Part shown: positions 8,395 through 17,751 of the stretch, one piece after another
How positions within the stretch are numbered: position 1 is the first letter of the stretch
Layout: every line of letters begins with the position of its first letter
Assembly (NCBI GenBank): GCA_014192425.1
Contig: BJHK01000009.1
Location: 102,430 to 166,429 of the forward strand
Origin: Planctomycetia bacterium
Lineage (GTDB): Bacteria; Planctomycetota; Planctomycetia; Pirellulales; UBA1268
DNA length: 64,000 nt
Direction of reading: 5' to 3'
The notes under the pieces: model-generated
What the model was told of the DNA's origin: nothing
The model's input: only the letters and a program-made list of their open reading frames with translations
The model's database searches: none
Position numbers and translations under genes: made by a program

Positions 8395-10200
8395 ATGCAC
8401 GTGCATCCGGAAGGACGATTCGGCCCGCAGCGGCGACCGATCCTTGCGGCCATCCTCGTGGCGGCGGCGGCCTGCGGCCCGGCGACAGGCCGCGCCGAGA
8501 TCGAGACCATCGCCACCGAGCCCGGCAGCCGCATTTCGATCGAGGTCGAGGGCTGGACCGGCCTGCGGTCGGCGGTCGGCGGCCGCGACGTCGGCCTGCT
8601 CCCCATCACAGTCACGATCGGCAACGGCAGTGATTCCGATCACGTCTGGACCATCGCGGCGACGGGCGACATGGGGGATCGCGGGTTCCTCCCCCGGACG
8701 CGGATCGCCGTCCCAGCCGGAGCGAAGGGGAAGACGACGCTCCACGTCGGCACGCAGCCGGGCTTGGCGCCGTACACCTCGTTCGCGGTGTCCGGACCGG
8801 GCGTCTCCAGCGGGCAATTCTACGTGGACGGACGGACCGCGCAGGCAAGCGGCGGGGGTGGCACGAATCCCCTGACGTGCGGACTCAGCAAGGGCGTGCA
8901 GGCCGCGGCGGGCGATCCGTTCAAGAAGTACGGCCCACCGGGGCAGCCGCTCGACATGGCGACAGCCCCCGAGGACTGGCGCGGCTGGTCGGCGTTTCGC
9001 AATGTCATGCTCACCGAGGCGGAATGGCGAACGCTCCCCGGCGCCGCCAGGAAGGCGCTGCTCGACTGGGCCAGCACCGGCGGGCGGGCCGGCGTGCTCG
9101 CCGCCAAGGGGGAGAAGCCGTGGCTCGACGACCTGCCTCCGCCGGGCCCCGACGGGCGGCGCCGGACCGGTGCCGGTGAGATCGTCGTCATCGAATGGGA
9201 TGGCAAGACCATCGCGGCGGCCGCCGTGGACAGGTTCCTCGCCGACACGACCGGCACGACGATCGAAAAACTGACCGCGGACTACGCTCCCGGTTCGTCC
9301 GGCACGCCGTACGCCATGCGCGGCCGTGCCGCCACCGGCGGCGCCGCCGGATGGGAGGTCGGCTTCGGCAGGCTGGCGGGCATCTTCGGCCCGCGGTCGC
9401 TGCCGGTGGGCTGGATCCTCGGGTTCCTCAGCGTCTTCGCGATCGTCGCCGGTCCCGTCAACGTGCTCGTGCTGGCGCGAGACCGCCGATCGCGGATGTT
9501 CTGGACGACGCCCGCCATCTCCCTCGTCGCCACGGCGTTCCTCCTCGGGCTGATGTTCCTCCGCGACGGCGTCGGCGGCGTCGGTGCGCGGCGGGTCCTC
9601 TGCCTGCTCGCGCCCCACCACAAGGGGCTGGCCCTGATCCAGGAGCAGTTCAGCCGCACCGGCGTGCTCCTCGGCTCGTCGTTCCCGATCGCCGAGCCGT
9701 CCTGGCTGCTCCCCCTCGATGACGGCGGCGCCGGCCGACTTCTCGAGGTGGACGAGCAGGTGCGTCAAGGCGACTGGTTCCGCAGCCGGTCCGACCAGGC
9801 GTTCCTGGCCACCGCCGTCCGTCCCTCGCGGGCCCGGATCGAACTGGCCGACGTGAACGGCAAGCCGGCGGTCATCTCCAGCGTCGACGTGCCGCTCGAC
9901 ACACTGTTCGTGATCGACGACGAGGGGCGGCACTGGATGGCGACGGACGTCGGCACGGGGGAGAAAAAACCGCTCACGCCGAGCGACGCCGACGCCTTCC
10001 AGAAGTTCTTCACGTCGCTCCGCGAGGATGCCGGCCCGGTGCGGCGCACGGCGATCGAACGCCTCAAGGACCTCCGCGGCTATGCCTACGCCTCGACCCG
10101 CGGCGGCCTGGGCAAACTTCCCGTGCAGACGCTCCCCGCGATCCGCTGGACCGACGAGCGGGCCGACTTCATCGGCCCGCTGACGAGGACCGCGCCATGA
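8395..10200 (+). CDS. exported membrane protein of the MoxR/ABC cluster
   Basis: 601 aa; ATG 8395 lies 2 bp after the moxR stop. An N-terminal signal segment (about residues 17-33, ILAAILVAAAACGPATGRA) precedes an extracytoplasmic beta-rich domain. Two membrane helices follow near residues 340-362 (GWILGFLSVFAIVAGPVNVL) and 373-393 (ISLVATAFLLGLMFL), then a further soluble region. This layout resembles large exported proteins that accompany gliding-type or ABC-2 exporters, but no domain is named with confidence. Its stop overlaps the ABC ATPase start (ATGA at 10197), so it is translationally coupled to the transporter and probably works with it. Confidence 0.7.
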   Translation: MHVHPEGRFGPQRRPILAAILVAAAACGPATGRAEIETIATEPGSRISIEVEGWTGLRSAVGGRDVGLLPITVTIGNGSDSDHVWTIAATGDMGDRGFLPRTRIAVPAGAKGKTTLHVGTQPGLAPYTSFAVSGPGVSSGQFYVDGRTAQASGGGGTNPLTCGLSKGVQAAAGDPFKKYGPPGQPLDMATAPEDWRGWSAFRNVMLTEAEWRTLPGAARKALLDWASTGGRAGVLAAKGEKPWLDDLPPPGPDGRRRTGAGEIVVIEWDGKTIAAAAVDRFLADTTGTTIEKLTADYAPGSSGTPYAMRGRAATGGAAGWEVGFGRLAGIFGPRSLPVGWILGFLSVFAIVAGPVNVLVLARDRRSRMFWTTPAISLVATAFLLGLMFLRDGVGGVGARRVLCLLAPHHKGLALIQEQFSRTGVLLGSSFPIAEPSWLLPLDDGGAGRLLEVDEQVRQGDWFRSRSDQAFLATAVRPSRARIELADVNGKPAVISSVDVPLDTLFVIDDEGRHWMATDVGTGEKKPLTPSDADAFQKFFTSLREDAGPVRRTAIERLKDLRGYAYASTRGGLGKLPVQTLPAIRWTDERADFIGPLTRTAP

Positions 10201-11198
10201 GCGACGCCGCGTCCCCCGCCGCCGCGCCGCCGCCCCTGCCCCCCGCAGCAGACACCCTCGTCGAGGTCACCGGGCTCAACCGCGTCTTCGACAGCGTGCA
10301 TGCCGTGCAGGACCTGTCGTTCTCGATCCGCCGTGGGGCCGTGGTCGGCTTCATCGGCGCCAACGGCGCCGGCAAGACGACGACGATGCGGATCATGGCC
10401 ACGCTCGACGAGCCGACGTCGGGGTCGGTCGTCGTGGACGGCCTCGACGTCGTCGAGGAGCCGGCCCGGGTCCGCCGGCTCGTCGGCTGGATGCCCGACG
10501 CCTTCGGCACCTACCCGAACATGACCGTCTTCGAATATCTCGACTTCTTCGCCCGCTCCTACGGATTCTCGCGGCAGGAGCGGCGCAGCCGGGTCGAGGA
10601 GGTGATGGACTTCGCCGACCTGACGCCGCTCGCCGACCGGCAGATGGGAAAACTCAGCAAGGGGATGGGGCAGCGGCTCTGCTTCGGGCGGATGCTCATC
10701 CCCGACCCGGCGTTCATGATCCTCGACGAGCCGGCGGCCGGCCTCGACCCCAAGGCGCGGCTGGAGTTCAAGAACCTCGTCCGGCTCCTCGCCGCCCGCG
10801 GCAAGACGCTCTTCATCTCCAGCCACATCCTCAGCGAGCTGGGGGAGATGTGCGACTCGCTCCTGTTCATCGACGGCGGCCGGCTCGTGTTCCACGGCGA
10901 CGCCGACGACCTCAAGCACGGTACGACCGACGCCGGCCAGGGGGAGGAGATGGCGGTGCTCGTCACCGTCGCCGGCCCGACCGGTCCGCTCCTCGAGTGG
11001 GCCGAGATGACGCAGGGCTGGCGGGTGGTCGAGGAGCGCCGCGACGGCGCCCGGCTGGCCTGCACGGGGAGCGACGCCGCCCTGCTCGCCGACGGCCTGC
11101 GCCGGCTGGTGGCCGCGGGCGTGCAGGTCGTCGAGTTCCACCGCGAGCAGCGCCGACTGGAAGAAGCATTCGTTGACATGGTGAAGGAACGGCGCTAG
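10197..11198 (+). CDS. ABC transporter ATP-binding protein (ABC-2 type)
   Basis: 333 aa. Walker A is GANGAGKTT (residues 54-62). The signature LSKGMGQRL is near residue 153 and Walker B with the D-loop (FMILDEPAAGLD) near residue 175; the H-loop lies in FISSHILSE. The C-terminal ~90 residues form the extension seen in CcmA/NatA-type exporter ATPases. It should energise the ABC-2 permeases encoded at 11432 and 15386. The start overlaps the preceding stop by 4 bp (ATGA). Cargo is unknown. The neighbouring MoxR/DUF58/vWA genes suggest an envelope function, which is inference. Confidence 0.92.
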   Translation: MSDAASPAAAPPPLPPAADTLVEVTGLNRVFDSVHAVQDLSFSIRRGAVVGFIGANGAGKTTTMRIMATLDEPTSGSVVVDGLDVVEEPARVRRLVGWMPDAFGTYPNMTVFEYLDFFARSYGFSRQERRSRVEEVMDFADLTPLADRQMGKLSKGMGQRLCFGRMLIPDPAFMILDEPAAGLDPKARLEFKNLVRLLAARGKTLFISSHILSELGEMCDSLLFIDGGRLVFHGDADDLKHGTTDAGQGEEMAVLVTVAGPTGPLLEWAEMTQGWRVVEERRDGARLACTGSDAALLADGLRRLVAAGVQVVEFHREQRRLEEAFVDMVKERR

Positions 11199-11431
11199 CC
11201 GACGGCTCTCATGGCGGGACCACGGAATTGCGCGCGATCGCCATGAACGACTCTTTCCCCATGGTCCGGCTGCGGGGCGGCATGAGTTCGCTCGCTGACA
11301 CGCTCGCGATCCTCACGCCGACCCCTCCGCCTCGCTCGAAGGCCGCCACGCAATGCACTCGCCAGGTCGCGGGTGGCCGTCGGCTGTAGTTCTGCAGGGG
11401 TGGAGTGAGAGGCATGGCAGGGGTGATGGGC

Positions 11432-14400
11432 ATGTCGAGCGCCGAAACGAACGTCCGGTTCCCGCCGCGCGAAACGACGTGGCCGGGCGACGACTTTCCC
11501 ACCTGGCTGCCGCCGATGCTCGTCAAGGAACTCCGCCAGGGAGTCCAGTCCGGGGTCTTCTTCTGGACGTTCCTGATCCTCCAGGGGGCGATGTTCCTGC
11601 TGTGTTCGGTGTTCGTTCTGAACGGCGCCGAGGGACGCGATGAACAGGCGGCATTCGCGTTTTTCTTCTGGACGGCCGCGGTGGCGACGATCGCGGTGGT
11701 CGTGCCGCTCCGCGGCCTGGGCGGAATCGCGGGCGAGCGACGTGGCAACGGGCTCGACCTGCTCCAGGTCACCCGGCTCTCGGCCACGCGGATCGTGACG
11801 GGCAAGTGGTTGGCGATCATCGCCCAGTCGGCCCTCATCGCCGTGACGCTCCTGCCCTACGTCGTCCTGCGCTACTTTTTCGGCGGCGTGGACGTGCTCG
11901 AGCAGATCGAGATCCTCGGCTGGATCGTCGTGATCGGAGCCGTGGTCGCCGCGGCGGCGCTCGCCCTCTCCACCCTGCCGCTCTGGCTGCGGATCGGGAT
12001 CGTGGTCCTCGTCGGAGGCATGCTGCTGCCGGTGATCGCCGCAATCATCGATGACGGAATCCCGCGATGGTTCGGCAGACTCGTGCTGTCCCCGGCGACG
12101 AAAGGGGCCATCCTCGCGATCCTCGCGGTGCATGCCCTCGCCTTCCTCGAATTCGCCGCCTCCCGGATCGCGCCGCCCGCCGAGAACCATGCCGGGCGGA
12201 AGCGGCTCCTCGCCCTCGCCGTGGCCGCGGCCTGGCCGATCACGGGCTGGCTCGGCACGCAGCAGGCGGCGCTGGGCACGTTCCTCGCGACCGCGCCCCT
12301 GCTCATCTGCTACGCCGTCGGCACGATCGTCGACGTGCCGAGCCGCGTGCCCACGCTGTTCGCGCCGTTTCGCCGCCTCGGTCGGGCCGGCCGGTTGGCC
12401 GCCGCCACGTTCACCCCGGGCTGGGCGACGGGGATTCCTTTTCTTGCGCTCCTCGCCACGACATGCCTGGCTGGCTGGCTCGGCTTCGTGCACCGCTTCC
12501 TGCCGGCGCGGGCCGAGCCGCCGGCGCTGGCCGCGGCGGTCCTCGTCATCGCCACCGTCGTCTACCCGCTGCCGTTCGTGGTCTGCTTGAGCCGGCTCGG
12601 TCAGCGTTTGCTGGTCGTCCTGCTCGTGCAGCTCGTCTGCTTCCTGAGCTTCATTCTTGCCAACGTGGCGAAGCCGTTCGGCACGCCGTGGCCCGACTAC
12701 TCGTGGGGCTGGTTCGCCACGCTCCCCTTCCCGCTCGGGGCGGCATGCAGCCTCGCGGCCATCGCGGAGCGGACGTCGTCGCCGACGCGGCTGGCCGACA
12801 TCGCCCCGACGTTCGCCCAGGCCGGGCTGGCCGTGCTCTGCGTGGCACTCGCGGCCGTGGTCCGCCCCTGGCTGCGCGAAATCGGCATCGGCGGTGATCT
12901 CGTGCGCGGCAGACGTCGCGACGGCCGGCCGCTCGAGACGGCCTTGGCTGACGCCTCCCTGCCCCGCGTCATGCGTGAGCGGCCGGCCGCCCCGGCCAGG
13001 CCGTGGCGCTGGTCGGGAGACGACTTCCCCGGCTGGCTGCCGGCGATGCTCGTCCGCGAACTCCGCCAGGGCGTGCAGTCGGGCTTCTTCATCTGGACGT
13101 TCATCGGCATCCAGGCAGCGATGTTCGTCCTCATGGCCTGGGCCGCGAGCGTCCTCGGCCCCGGATCGAACCGGGTCGTCGCCACCGACATTGTCCGCTG
13201 GTTCTGGGTGACGATGGCGGGAGTCATCGGCATCGTGCTCCCGCTGCGCGGCCTGGCGGCCGTGAGCAGCGAGCGGGCGGGCAACAACCTCGACCTCGTC
13301 CGCCTCAGCCGGCTGTCGGCCACGCGGATCATCGTCGGCAAGTGGCTGGCGATCGCCGCCCAGGGTCTGCTCGTGGCCACGGCGCTCCTCCCCTACCTCG
13401 TGCTTCGCTACTTCTTCGGCGGCGTGAACGTGCTCGGTGAACTGGGGGCCTTCGGCTGGATCGTGATCGTGTCGCTCGCGGTGGCGGCCGCGGCGCTCGC
13501 GGTCTCGACCCTGCCGGGGTGGGTGCGAATCGGCATCGGCGTGCTCCTGGCGGTCGTCGGGTTCGTGCCTGCCGTGGCAATCTTCAATGACGTATCCCGG
13601 ACCGGCGGCACCGGCATGCCGAACCTGGACACGGCCGAGCAGCTCGGTGTCATCGCGATCCTCGCGGCCTACACGCTGGCCCTCCTCGAGTACGCCGCCG
13701 CCCGGATCGCGGCCCCCGCCGAGAACCACGCCGGCCGCAAGCGGCTCCTCGCCCTCGTCATCGCCGCGGCGTGGGTCGTGATGGGCTGCCTGGGCTCGTC
13801 TGGGGGCTTCGGCTGGACGGCCGCCACGACCGGCCCGCTGCTCCTCTGCTTCGCGATCGGGGCGCTGGTCGAGCCGCCGCTGCCAATCGCCGCGCTCCAT
13901 CACCCGTTCGGCCGGTTCGGGGCGTTCGGCCGCCTCGCGGCCGCCCTGTTCACGCCTGGTTGGGCGACGGGGCTCCCGTTCGTGGCGATTCTCGCCGGGC
14001 TGTGCATGACGGGCTGGCTGACGTTCTTCGCGCGGATGATCGCCGGCGGGGTTCCCGGTTTTCGCGACGAGGATTTCACGGACGCCCTCACGCTCGGCCT
14101 TCTCGTCGTCGCGACGATCCTCTACCCGCTGCCGTTTCTCGTCCGGCTGCCGGCGTTGGTGACGAGGGGTGACGGCCGCAGCATCGCGCAGATCGCCGGC
14201 CGCGGCGGCAGCCTCATCATCTACGGACTCGTGCAACTGGCCTGCCTGCTCGTCTTCGTCTACGCGATGGCCGTGAACGGCTGGACGGATCGCATGGGCT
14301 GGCTGTTCACGCTCCCGTTCCCGCTGGCGGCCCTGTGCGCCTATCCGGGGGTCTTCGAGCGTCACTCCAGGCTCGGCACGCTCACGCGCTTCGACCCTTC

Positions 14401-14533
14401 CTGGGCGTTCATCGCCGCCGCCGTTCTCACCACGCTCGTCGGCCTGCTCGTCGTCGCCGCCCCGTGGTGCCGCGCGATGCGGGCGACCCAGCGGCTGTCG
14501 AGAGCGGCCAGACGCCTACCGTCCAACCGGTGA
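11432..14533 (+). CDS. double-length ABC-2 permease made of two fused homologous halves
   Basis: About 1033 aa from ATG 11432 (upstream in-frame GTG 11405, ATG 11414 and ATG 11426 are alternatives). Each half begins with the same cytosolic signature: WPGDDFPTWLPPMLVKELRQ near residue 18 and WSGDDFPGWLPAMLVRELRQ near residue 528. Each continues with LDLLQVTRLSATRI or LDLVRLSRLSATRI, then GKWLAI, RYFFGGV, PAENHAGRKRLLAL and FTPGWATG. Each half is strongly hydrophobic with several membrane helices. The gene at 15386 is a third, single-length version. The fusion should supply both permease halves in one chain. About 230 bp without a gene separate it from the ATPase gene. Confidence 0.85.
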   Translation: MSSAETNVRFPPRETTWPGDDFPTWLPPMLVKELRQGVQSGVFFWTFLILQGAMFLLCSVFVLNGAEGRDEQAAFAFFFWTAAVATIAVVVPLRGLGGIAGERRGNGLDLLQVTRLSATRIVTGKWLAIIAQSALIAVTLLPYVVLRYFFGGVDVLEQIEILGWIVVIGAVVAAAALALSTLPLWLRIGIVVLVGGMLLPVIAAIIDDGIPRWFGRLVLSPATKGAILAILAVHALAFLEFAASRIAPPAENHAGRKRLLALAVAAAWPITGWLGTQQAALGTFLATAPLLICYAVGTIVDVPSRVPTLFAPFRRLGRAGRLAAATFTPGWATGIPFLALLATTCLAGWLGFVHRFLPARAEPPALAAAVLVIATVVYPLPFVVCLSRLGQRLLVVLLVQLVCFLSFILANVAKPFGTPWPDYSWGWFATLPFPLGAACSLAAIAERTSSPTRLADIAPTFAQAGLAVLCVALAAVVRPWLREIGIGGDLVRGRRRDGRPLETALADASLPRVMRERPAAPARPWRWSGDDFPGWLPAMLVRELRQGVQSGFFIWTFIGIQAAMFVLMAWAASVLGPGSNRVVATDIVRWFWVTMAGVIGIVLPLRGLAAVSSERAGNNLDLVRLSRLSATRIIVGKWLAIAAQGLLVATALLPYLVLRYFFGGVNVLGELGAFGWIVIVSLAVAAAALAVSTLPGWVRIGIGVLLAVVGFVPAVAIFNDVSRTGGTGMPNLDTAEQLGVIAILAAYTLALLEYAAARIAAPAENHAGRKRLLALVIAAAWVVMGCLGSSGGFGWTAATTGPLLLCFAIGALVEPPLPIAALHHPFGRFGAFGRLAAALFTPGWATGLPFVAILAGLCMTGWLTFFARMIAGGVPGFRDEDFTDALTLGLLVVATILYPLPFLVRLPALVTRGDGRSIAQIAGRGGSLIIYGLVQLACLLVFVYAMAVNGWTDRMGWLFTLPFPLAALCAYPGVFERHSRLGTLTRFDPSWAFIAAAVLTTLVGLLVVAAPWCRAMRATQRLSRAARRLPSNR

Positions 14534-14538
14534 CACAG

Positions 14539-14736
14539 TCATGGCTTCTCGGCCACAACCTTTCCATCTCGCCAGACATACACCGGCGTCCCGTGCATGC
14601 GGGCAATTCGTCGGGCGGTTCGCGCCGCGCGCCGCAACGCTCGGCCGACCGCTGCCGCAAATTCAGCAGATGTCTGCGGAGAAGACCGGGCGACCGACCG
14701 CGTCGCCGCCGCCGTCTTTTTTCGCGCTTTTTTCAC
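14539..14736 (-). CDS. small basic protein coupled to the zeta-like toxin
   Basis: 65 aa, very Lys/Arg/Ala-rich at the N-terminus, then FAAAVGRALRRAARTARR and a conserved-looking tail ARMHGTPVYVWRDGKVV. Such small basic proteins with a HGTPVYVW-type tail recur immediately downstream of zeta-like P-loop toxins. The start codon overlaps the stop of the upstream gene (ATGA, 14733-14736 on the minus strand), so translation is coupled. It is a plausible antitoxin or accessory partner; neither role is shown. Confidence 0.65.
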   Translation of the reverse strand: MKKARKKTAAATRSVARSSPQTSAEFAAAVGRALRRAARTARRIARMHGTPVYVWRDGKVVAEKP

Positions 14737-15260
14737 GGCGATTGCTCCAGCAACCGGGGAGCCGATCCGGAATTATCGTACACCGCCCACGCATCCATGA
14801 GCGGCCGATACGCCGTTTGAAAATGTGCCCACCCGCGGGCGAACCGGCGGCGGACGGCAGCGGCCGGCACGTCGTGTCCCCCCTGCCGGACCCGGGCTGC
14901 TATGCGACGCAGCGCCACGCCAGGCGACGACAGCCGCAAAAAGATCATCTCCAGCCGGTATCCGGCGGCTTTCCACCGGCGCAGGCGGGCCAGATGCATC
15001 CGACCGCTGAGCGTCGTCTCGAAAGCGAACTCTGTGCCTTGGGCGGCCAGCCTTTCGATTTCATTCACGAACAATCGGCCCGCCGCCACGGCCGCTGCCG
15101 CAGGTTGCAAGGGGGAAAGACCTGCCGCGAGCAGATCCGCATTGACGAAGTGCAGGACGCCGGCATCGGCTGGAAGATACTCGCGGGCAAAGGTGGTCTT
15201 TCCGGCACCATTGGGGCCGGCAATGACGATGCAACGCGGAGCATAGCGACGGTGATTCAT
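14733..15260 (-). CDS. zeta-toxin-like P-loop kinase
   Basis: 175 aa from ATG 15260; the frame extends upstream to 15326, but the Walker A sits properly only 15 residues from the chosen start. Walker A is GPNGAGKTT (residues 15-23), followed by VNADLLAAGLSP, the conserved FAFETTLSGR block and a downstream Arg-rich helix (ALRRIAARVRQGGHDVP). This is the architecture of small zeta-like kinases, whose characterised members phosphorylate UDP-N-acetylglucosamine or related substrates. It is transcribed against the surrounding ABC/MoxR cluster and overlaps the 65-aa gene. It may be an inserted toxin-antitoxin module. Confidence 0.8.
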   Translation of the reverse strand: MNHRRYAPRCIVIAGPNGAGKTTFAREYLPADAGVLHFVNADLLAAGLSPLQPAAAAVAAGRLFVNEIERLAAQGTEFAFETTLSGRMHLARLRRWKAAGYRLEMIFLRLSSPGVALRRIAARVRQGGHDVPAAAVRRRFARGWAHFQTAYRPLMDAWAVYDNSGSAPRLLEQSP

Positions 15261-15385
15261 GATGGACTCATGATCATACATCGGCGCCATGCATCCGCGC
15301 GTCCGACGGCCGGTTTCCCCTACCATGGTTCTTTCAACACGGTCGCCGGCCGAGAGAGCCTGCGGACGCCACCACGAGTCACGAC

Positions 15386-16834
15386 ATGAGCACGACGGCG
15401 ACGCTGCAGGCTTCGGCCGACCAGTCCTGGCGCGGCGACGATTTTCCGCACTGGCTGCCGCCGATGCTCGTCCGCGAGCTGCGTCAGGGCATCCAATCGG
15501 GCGTGTTCTTCTGGACGTTCCTCATCCTCCAGTTCGCCCTGCTGCTGTTCGCGCTCTTCGCCCTCCTCGTCCAGGCGGGGACGCCCGATCTCGACGCCGT
15601 CCGCGGCTTCGACGGGCTCTTCTGGGGGATCCTCGCGATCGGCCTCGGACTGGTGATGCCGCTCCGCGGCCTGACGGCCGTGGCATCCGAACGCACGGGC
15701 AACAACCTCGACCTCGTCCGGCTGACGAAGCTCTCCGCCACGCGGATCGTCATCGGCAAGTGGCTGGCCCTCGTGGCGCAGGTGCTGCTCGTGGCCTCGG
15801 CCGTGCTTCCCTACCTCACGGTCCGCTACTTCTTCGGCGGCGTGAACGTCGTCGGCGACCTCGCGACACTCGGCTGGCTGCTCGTCTGGTCGGCCGTCCT
15901 CGCCGCCGTCGCCGTCTACTACTCGACGCGGCCGCAGCGGGAGCGGGTCGGTGTCCTGCTGCTGCTCGGCTTCCTCGGTCTCGGCTCGCTGGGCGGCGTG
16001 GCCGCGGCGCCGAGGGGTGGCGGCACTGCCTCGCTCTCGTCGGGCACCGGCTGGCTCATGCTCACCATCGCGTCTCTGTACGCGGCCCTGTTCCTCGAGG
16101 CCGCCGCGGCGAGCATCGCGCCGCCGGCCGAGAACCACGCCCTGCCCAAGCGGCTTCTCGGCCTCGGCTGCGCGGCGATCATCGCCGGCGTCGGCCTGTG
16201 GGGCTCTGCGGCCTGGTTCTGGTCGCTGCTCGGCGTGCTCGGACTGCCCGTGGTGTTCATCACCGTGGCCGCGCTCTGCGAACGGCCCGTCCGGGTGCGG
16301 CGCATGCACACGCCGTTCGCCCGCGGCGGCCTGGCCGGCCGGCTCGCCGCGGCGGCGTTCACGCCCGGCTGGGCGACCGGCCTGGTGTTTTTTGTCCTCG
16401 CCTTCGCGCTGGTCGCGACGGGCCTGCTCGCCAGGGCGGCGGCCGACAACGCCATGGACAAGACCCTCCCCTTCGTGAGCCTCTCGGCCGCGGCAATCCT
16501 GCTTCCGCTGCCGCTGCTGCTGCTCGTACCCCGGCTCAACGCCCGCGGATCGCTGTACGCGGCGGTGCAGTTCCTGTGCATCATCCCCTGGGGCGTGGAC
16601 CTTGCGGTTCGGGAACTGCCCGGCTTCCGCTCCGAGGGCCTGCTTCCCCTCGTCGCCCTGTTTCCACTGGCCGGCATCCTCCGGCTCCTGCAGCGGGCCC
16701 CCGACGGCACACGGCAGACCCTGTTCTACGTCGGCTGCGGGATCACGGTGATCGTCCTCCAGATCGTCCTCCGCCGCTGGCTCAGCGCGATGCGCGAGAC
16801 GCAGCGGCTCGTTGGCGGGAGACCGCCGGCATGA
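15386..16834 (+). CDS. ABC-2 permease, single-length paralog
   Basis: 482 aa, homologous to either half of the protein at 11432. It has WRGDDFPHWLPPMLVRELRQ at the N-terminus, then GNNLDLVRLTKLSATRI, GKWLAL, RYFFGGVNVV, PPAENHALPKRLL and FTPGWATGL, with several hydrophobic helices throughout. Three paralogous permease units in one cluster suggest duplication followed by fusion of two of them. The stop overlaps the start of the DUF58 gene (ATGA at 16831-16834), tying the transporter genes to the vWA part of the cluster. Substrate unknown. Confidence 0.85.
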   Translation: MSTTATLQASADQSWRGDDFPHWLPPMLVRELRQGIQSGVFFWTFLILQFALLLFALFALLVQAGTPDLDAVRGFDGLFWGILAIGLGLVMPLRGLTAVASERTGNNLDLVRLTKLSATRIVIGKWLALVAQVLLVASAVLPYLTVRYFFGGVNVVGDLATLGWLLVWSAVLAAVAVYYSTRPQRERVGVLLLLGFLGLGSLGGVAAAPRGGGTASLSSGTGWLMLTIASLYAALFLEAAAASIAPPAENHALPKRLLGLGCAAIIAGVGLWGSAAWFWSLLGVLGLPVVFITVAALCERPVRVRRMHTPFARGGLAGRLAAAAFTPGWATGLVFFVLAFALVATGLLARAAADNAMDKTLPFVSLSAAAILLPLPLLLLVPRLNARGSLYAAVQFLCIIPWGVDLAVRELPGFRSEGLLPLVALFPLAGILRLLQRAPDGTRQTLFYVGCGITVIVLQIVLRRWLSAMRETQRLVGGRPPA

Positions 16835-17730
16835 ACCTCCGCGAGATCCACGCCCGGGCCAAGGCGGCGGCGACGGTCGCCCGGCTGCCGCTGCGCAGCG
16901 GCCGGTGGGCGGGCACGGCCGGCAACGTCCTCGGCAAGGGGACGGGCAGCTCGATCGACTTCCAGGACCACCGGCAGTACGTGCCCGGCGACGACCCGCG
17001 GCACATGAACTGGCAGGCCTACGCCCGCACCGGCCACTACACGATGAAGCTCTACCGCGAGGAGGTGACGCCGCGGATCGACCTCGTCTTCGACACCAGC
17101 AGCTCGATGTTTCTCGACGCCGCCAAGGCCGAGCGGGTCTGGGAACTGTTTTATTTTTGCCTGGAGAGCGGCCTGCGGCTCGGCGGCCACCTCAAGCTCT
17201 TCCTGCTCGGCCGCGAGACGGGGGACGTGCCCGAAGAGCTCCCGGTGGAGCGGGCGCTGGCCGACGGTTGGCCGGCCGGCTGCGTCGCCGCCGCCCGCGG
17301 GGCGAGGCCGGCGACCGTGGCCGAGCCGGCGGGACTTGCCGACCAGCTCGACCGCGTGCCGCTGCGGGCGGGTTCGCTGCGGGTGCTCGTCAGCGACCTC
17401 CTCGACCCGTCCGCGCCCAGCCGGGCGACCGCCCGGCTCGCCGAGTCGCGCAGCCGTGGCATCGTCCTCGCGCCGTTTGCCATGGCCGAACGCGAGCCCG
17501 ACTGGGACGGCAACGTCGAGTTCGAGGACGCGGAACGCGGGACGCGTTCGCGGCAGCGGGTCGAGGCCGACATGCTCGACCGCTACCGACTTGCCTACGC
17601 CCGGCACTTCACCGCCTGGCGCGAGGAGTGCGCCCGGCGCGGCCTCGGATTCGCCCGCGTCGCCGACGCCGGCGACCTGCTCGGCGCGCTCCGCGGTGAG
17701 GCGGTGCCGGCCGGCGTGATCGACATCTGA
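16831..17730 (+). CDS. DUF58 domain protein
   Basis: 299 aa from ATG 16831, which overlaps the permease stop. The DUF58 signature DFQDHRQYVPGDDPRHMNW lies at residues 43-61, followed by AYARTGHYTMKLYREE and a vWA-like MIDAS segment (LVFDTSSSM, residues 85-93). DUF58 proteins are vWA-like cytosolic partners of MoxR ATPases. Its place between the permease and the BatA-like gene matches the recurring MoxR-DUF58-BatA order. An open frame continues upstream inside the permease gene, but that part is a shadow. Confidence 0.9.
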   Translation: MNLREIHARAKAAATVARLPLRSGRWAGTAGNVLGKGTGSSIDFQDHRQYVPGDDPRHMNWQAYARTGHYTMKLYREEVTPRIDLVFDTSSSMFLDAAKAERVWELFYFCLESGLRLGGHLKLFLLGRETGDVPEELPVERALADGWPAGCVAAARGARPATVAEPAGLADQLDRVPLRAGSLRVLVSDLLDPSAPSRATARLAESRSRGIVLAPFAMAEREPDWDGNVEFEDAERGTRSRQRVEADMLDRYRLAYARHFTAWREECARRGLGFARVADAGDLLGALRGEAVPAGVIDI

Positions 17731-17751
17731 GCCCCGGAGAGGTGACGCACC

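Noticed and set aside
11195..14365. Very long open frame (over 1,000 codons) on the minus strand
   Set aside because: It is antisense to the permease gene; its protein is Arg/Glu/Asp-rich and low-complexity with no domain, as expected for a shadow in GC-rich coding DNA. The same holds for long minus-strand frames at 16726-20145 and 19529-23314.
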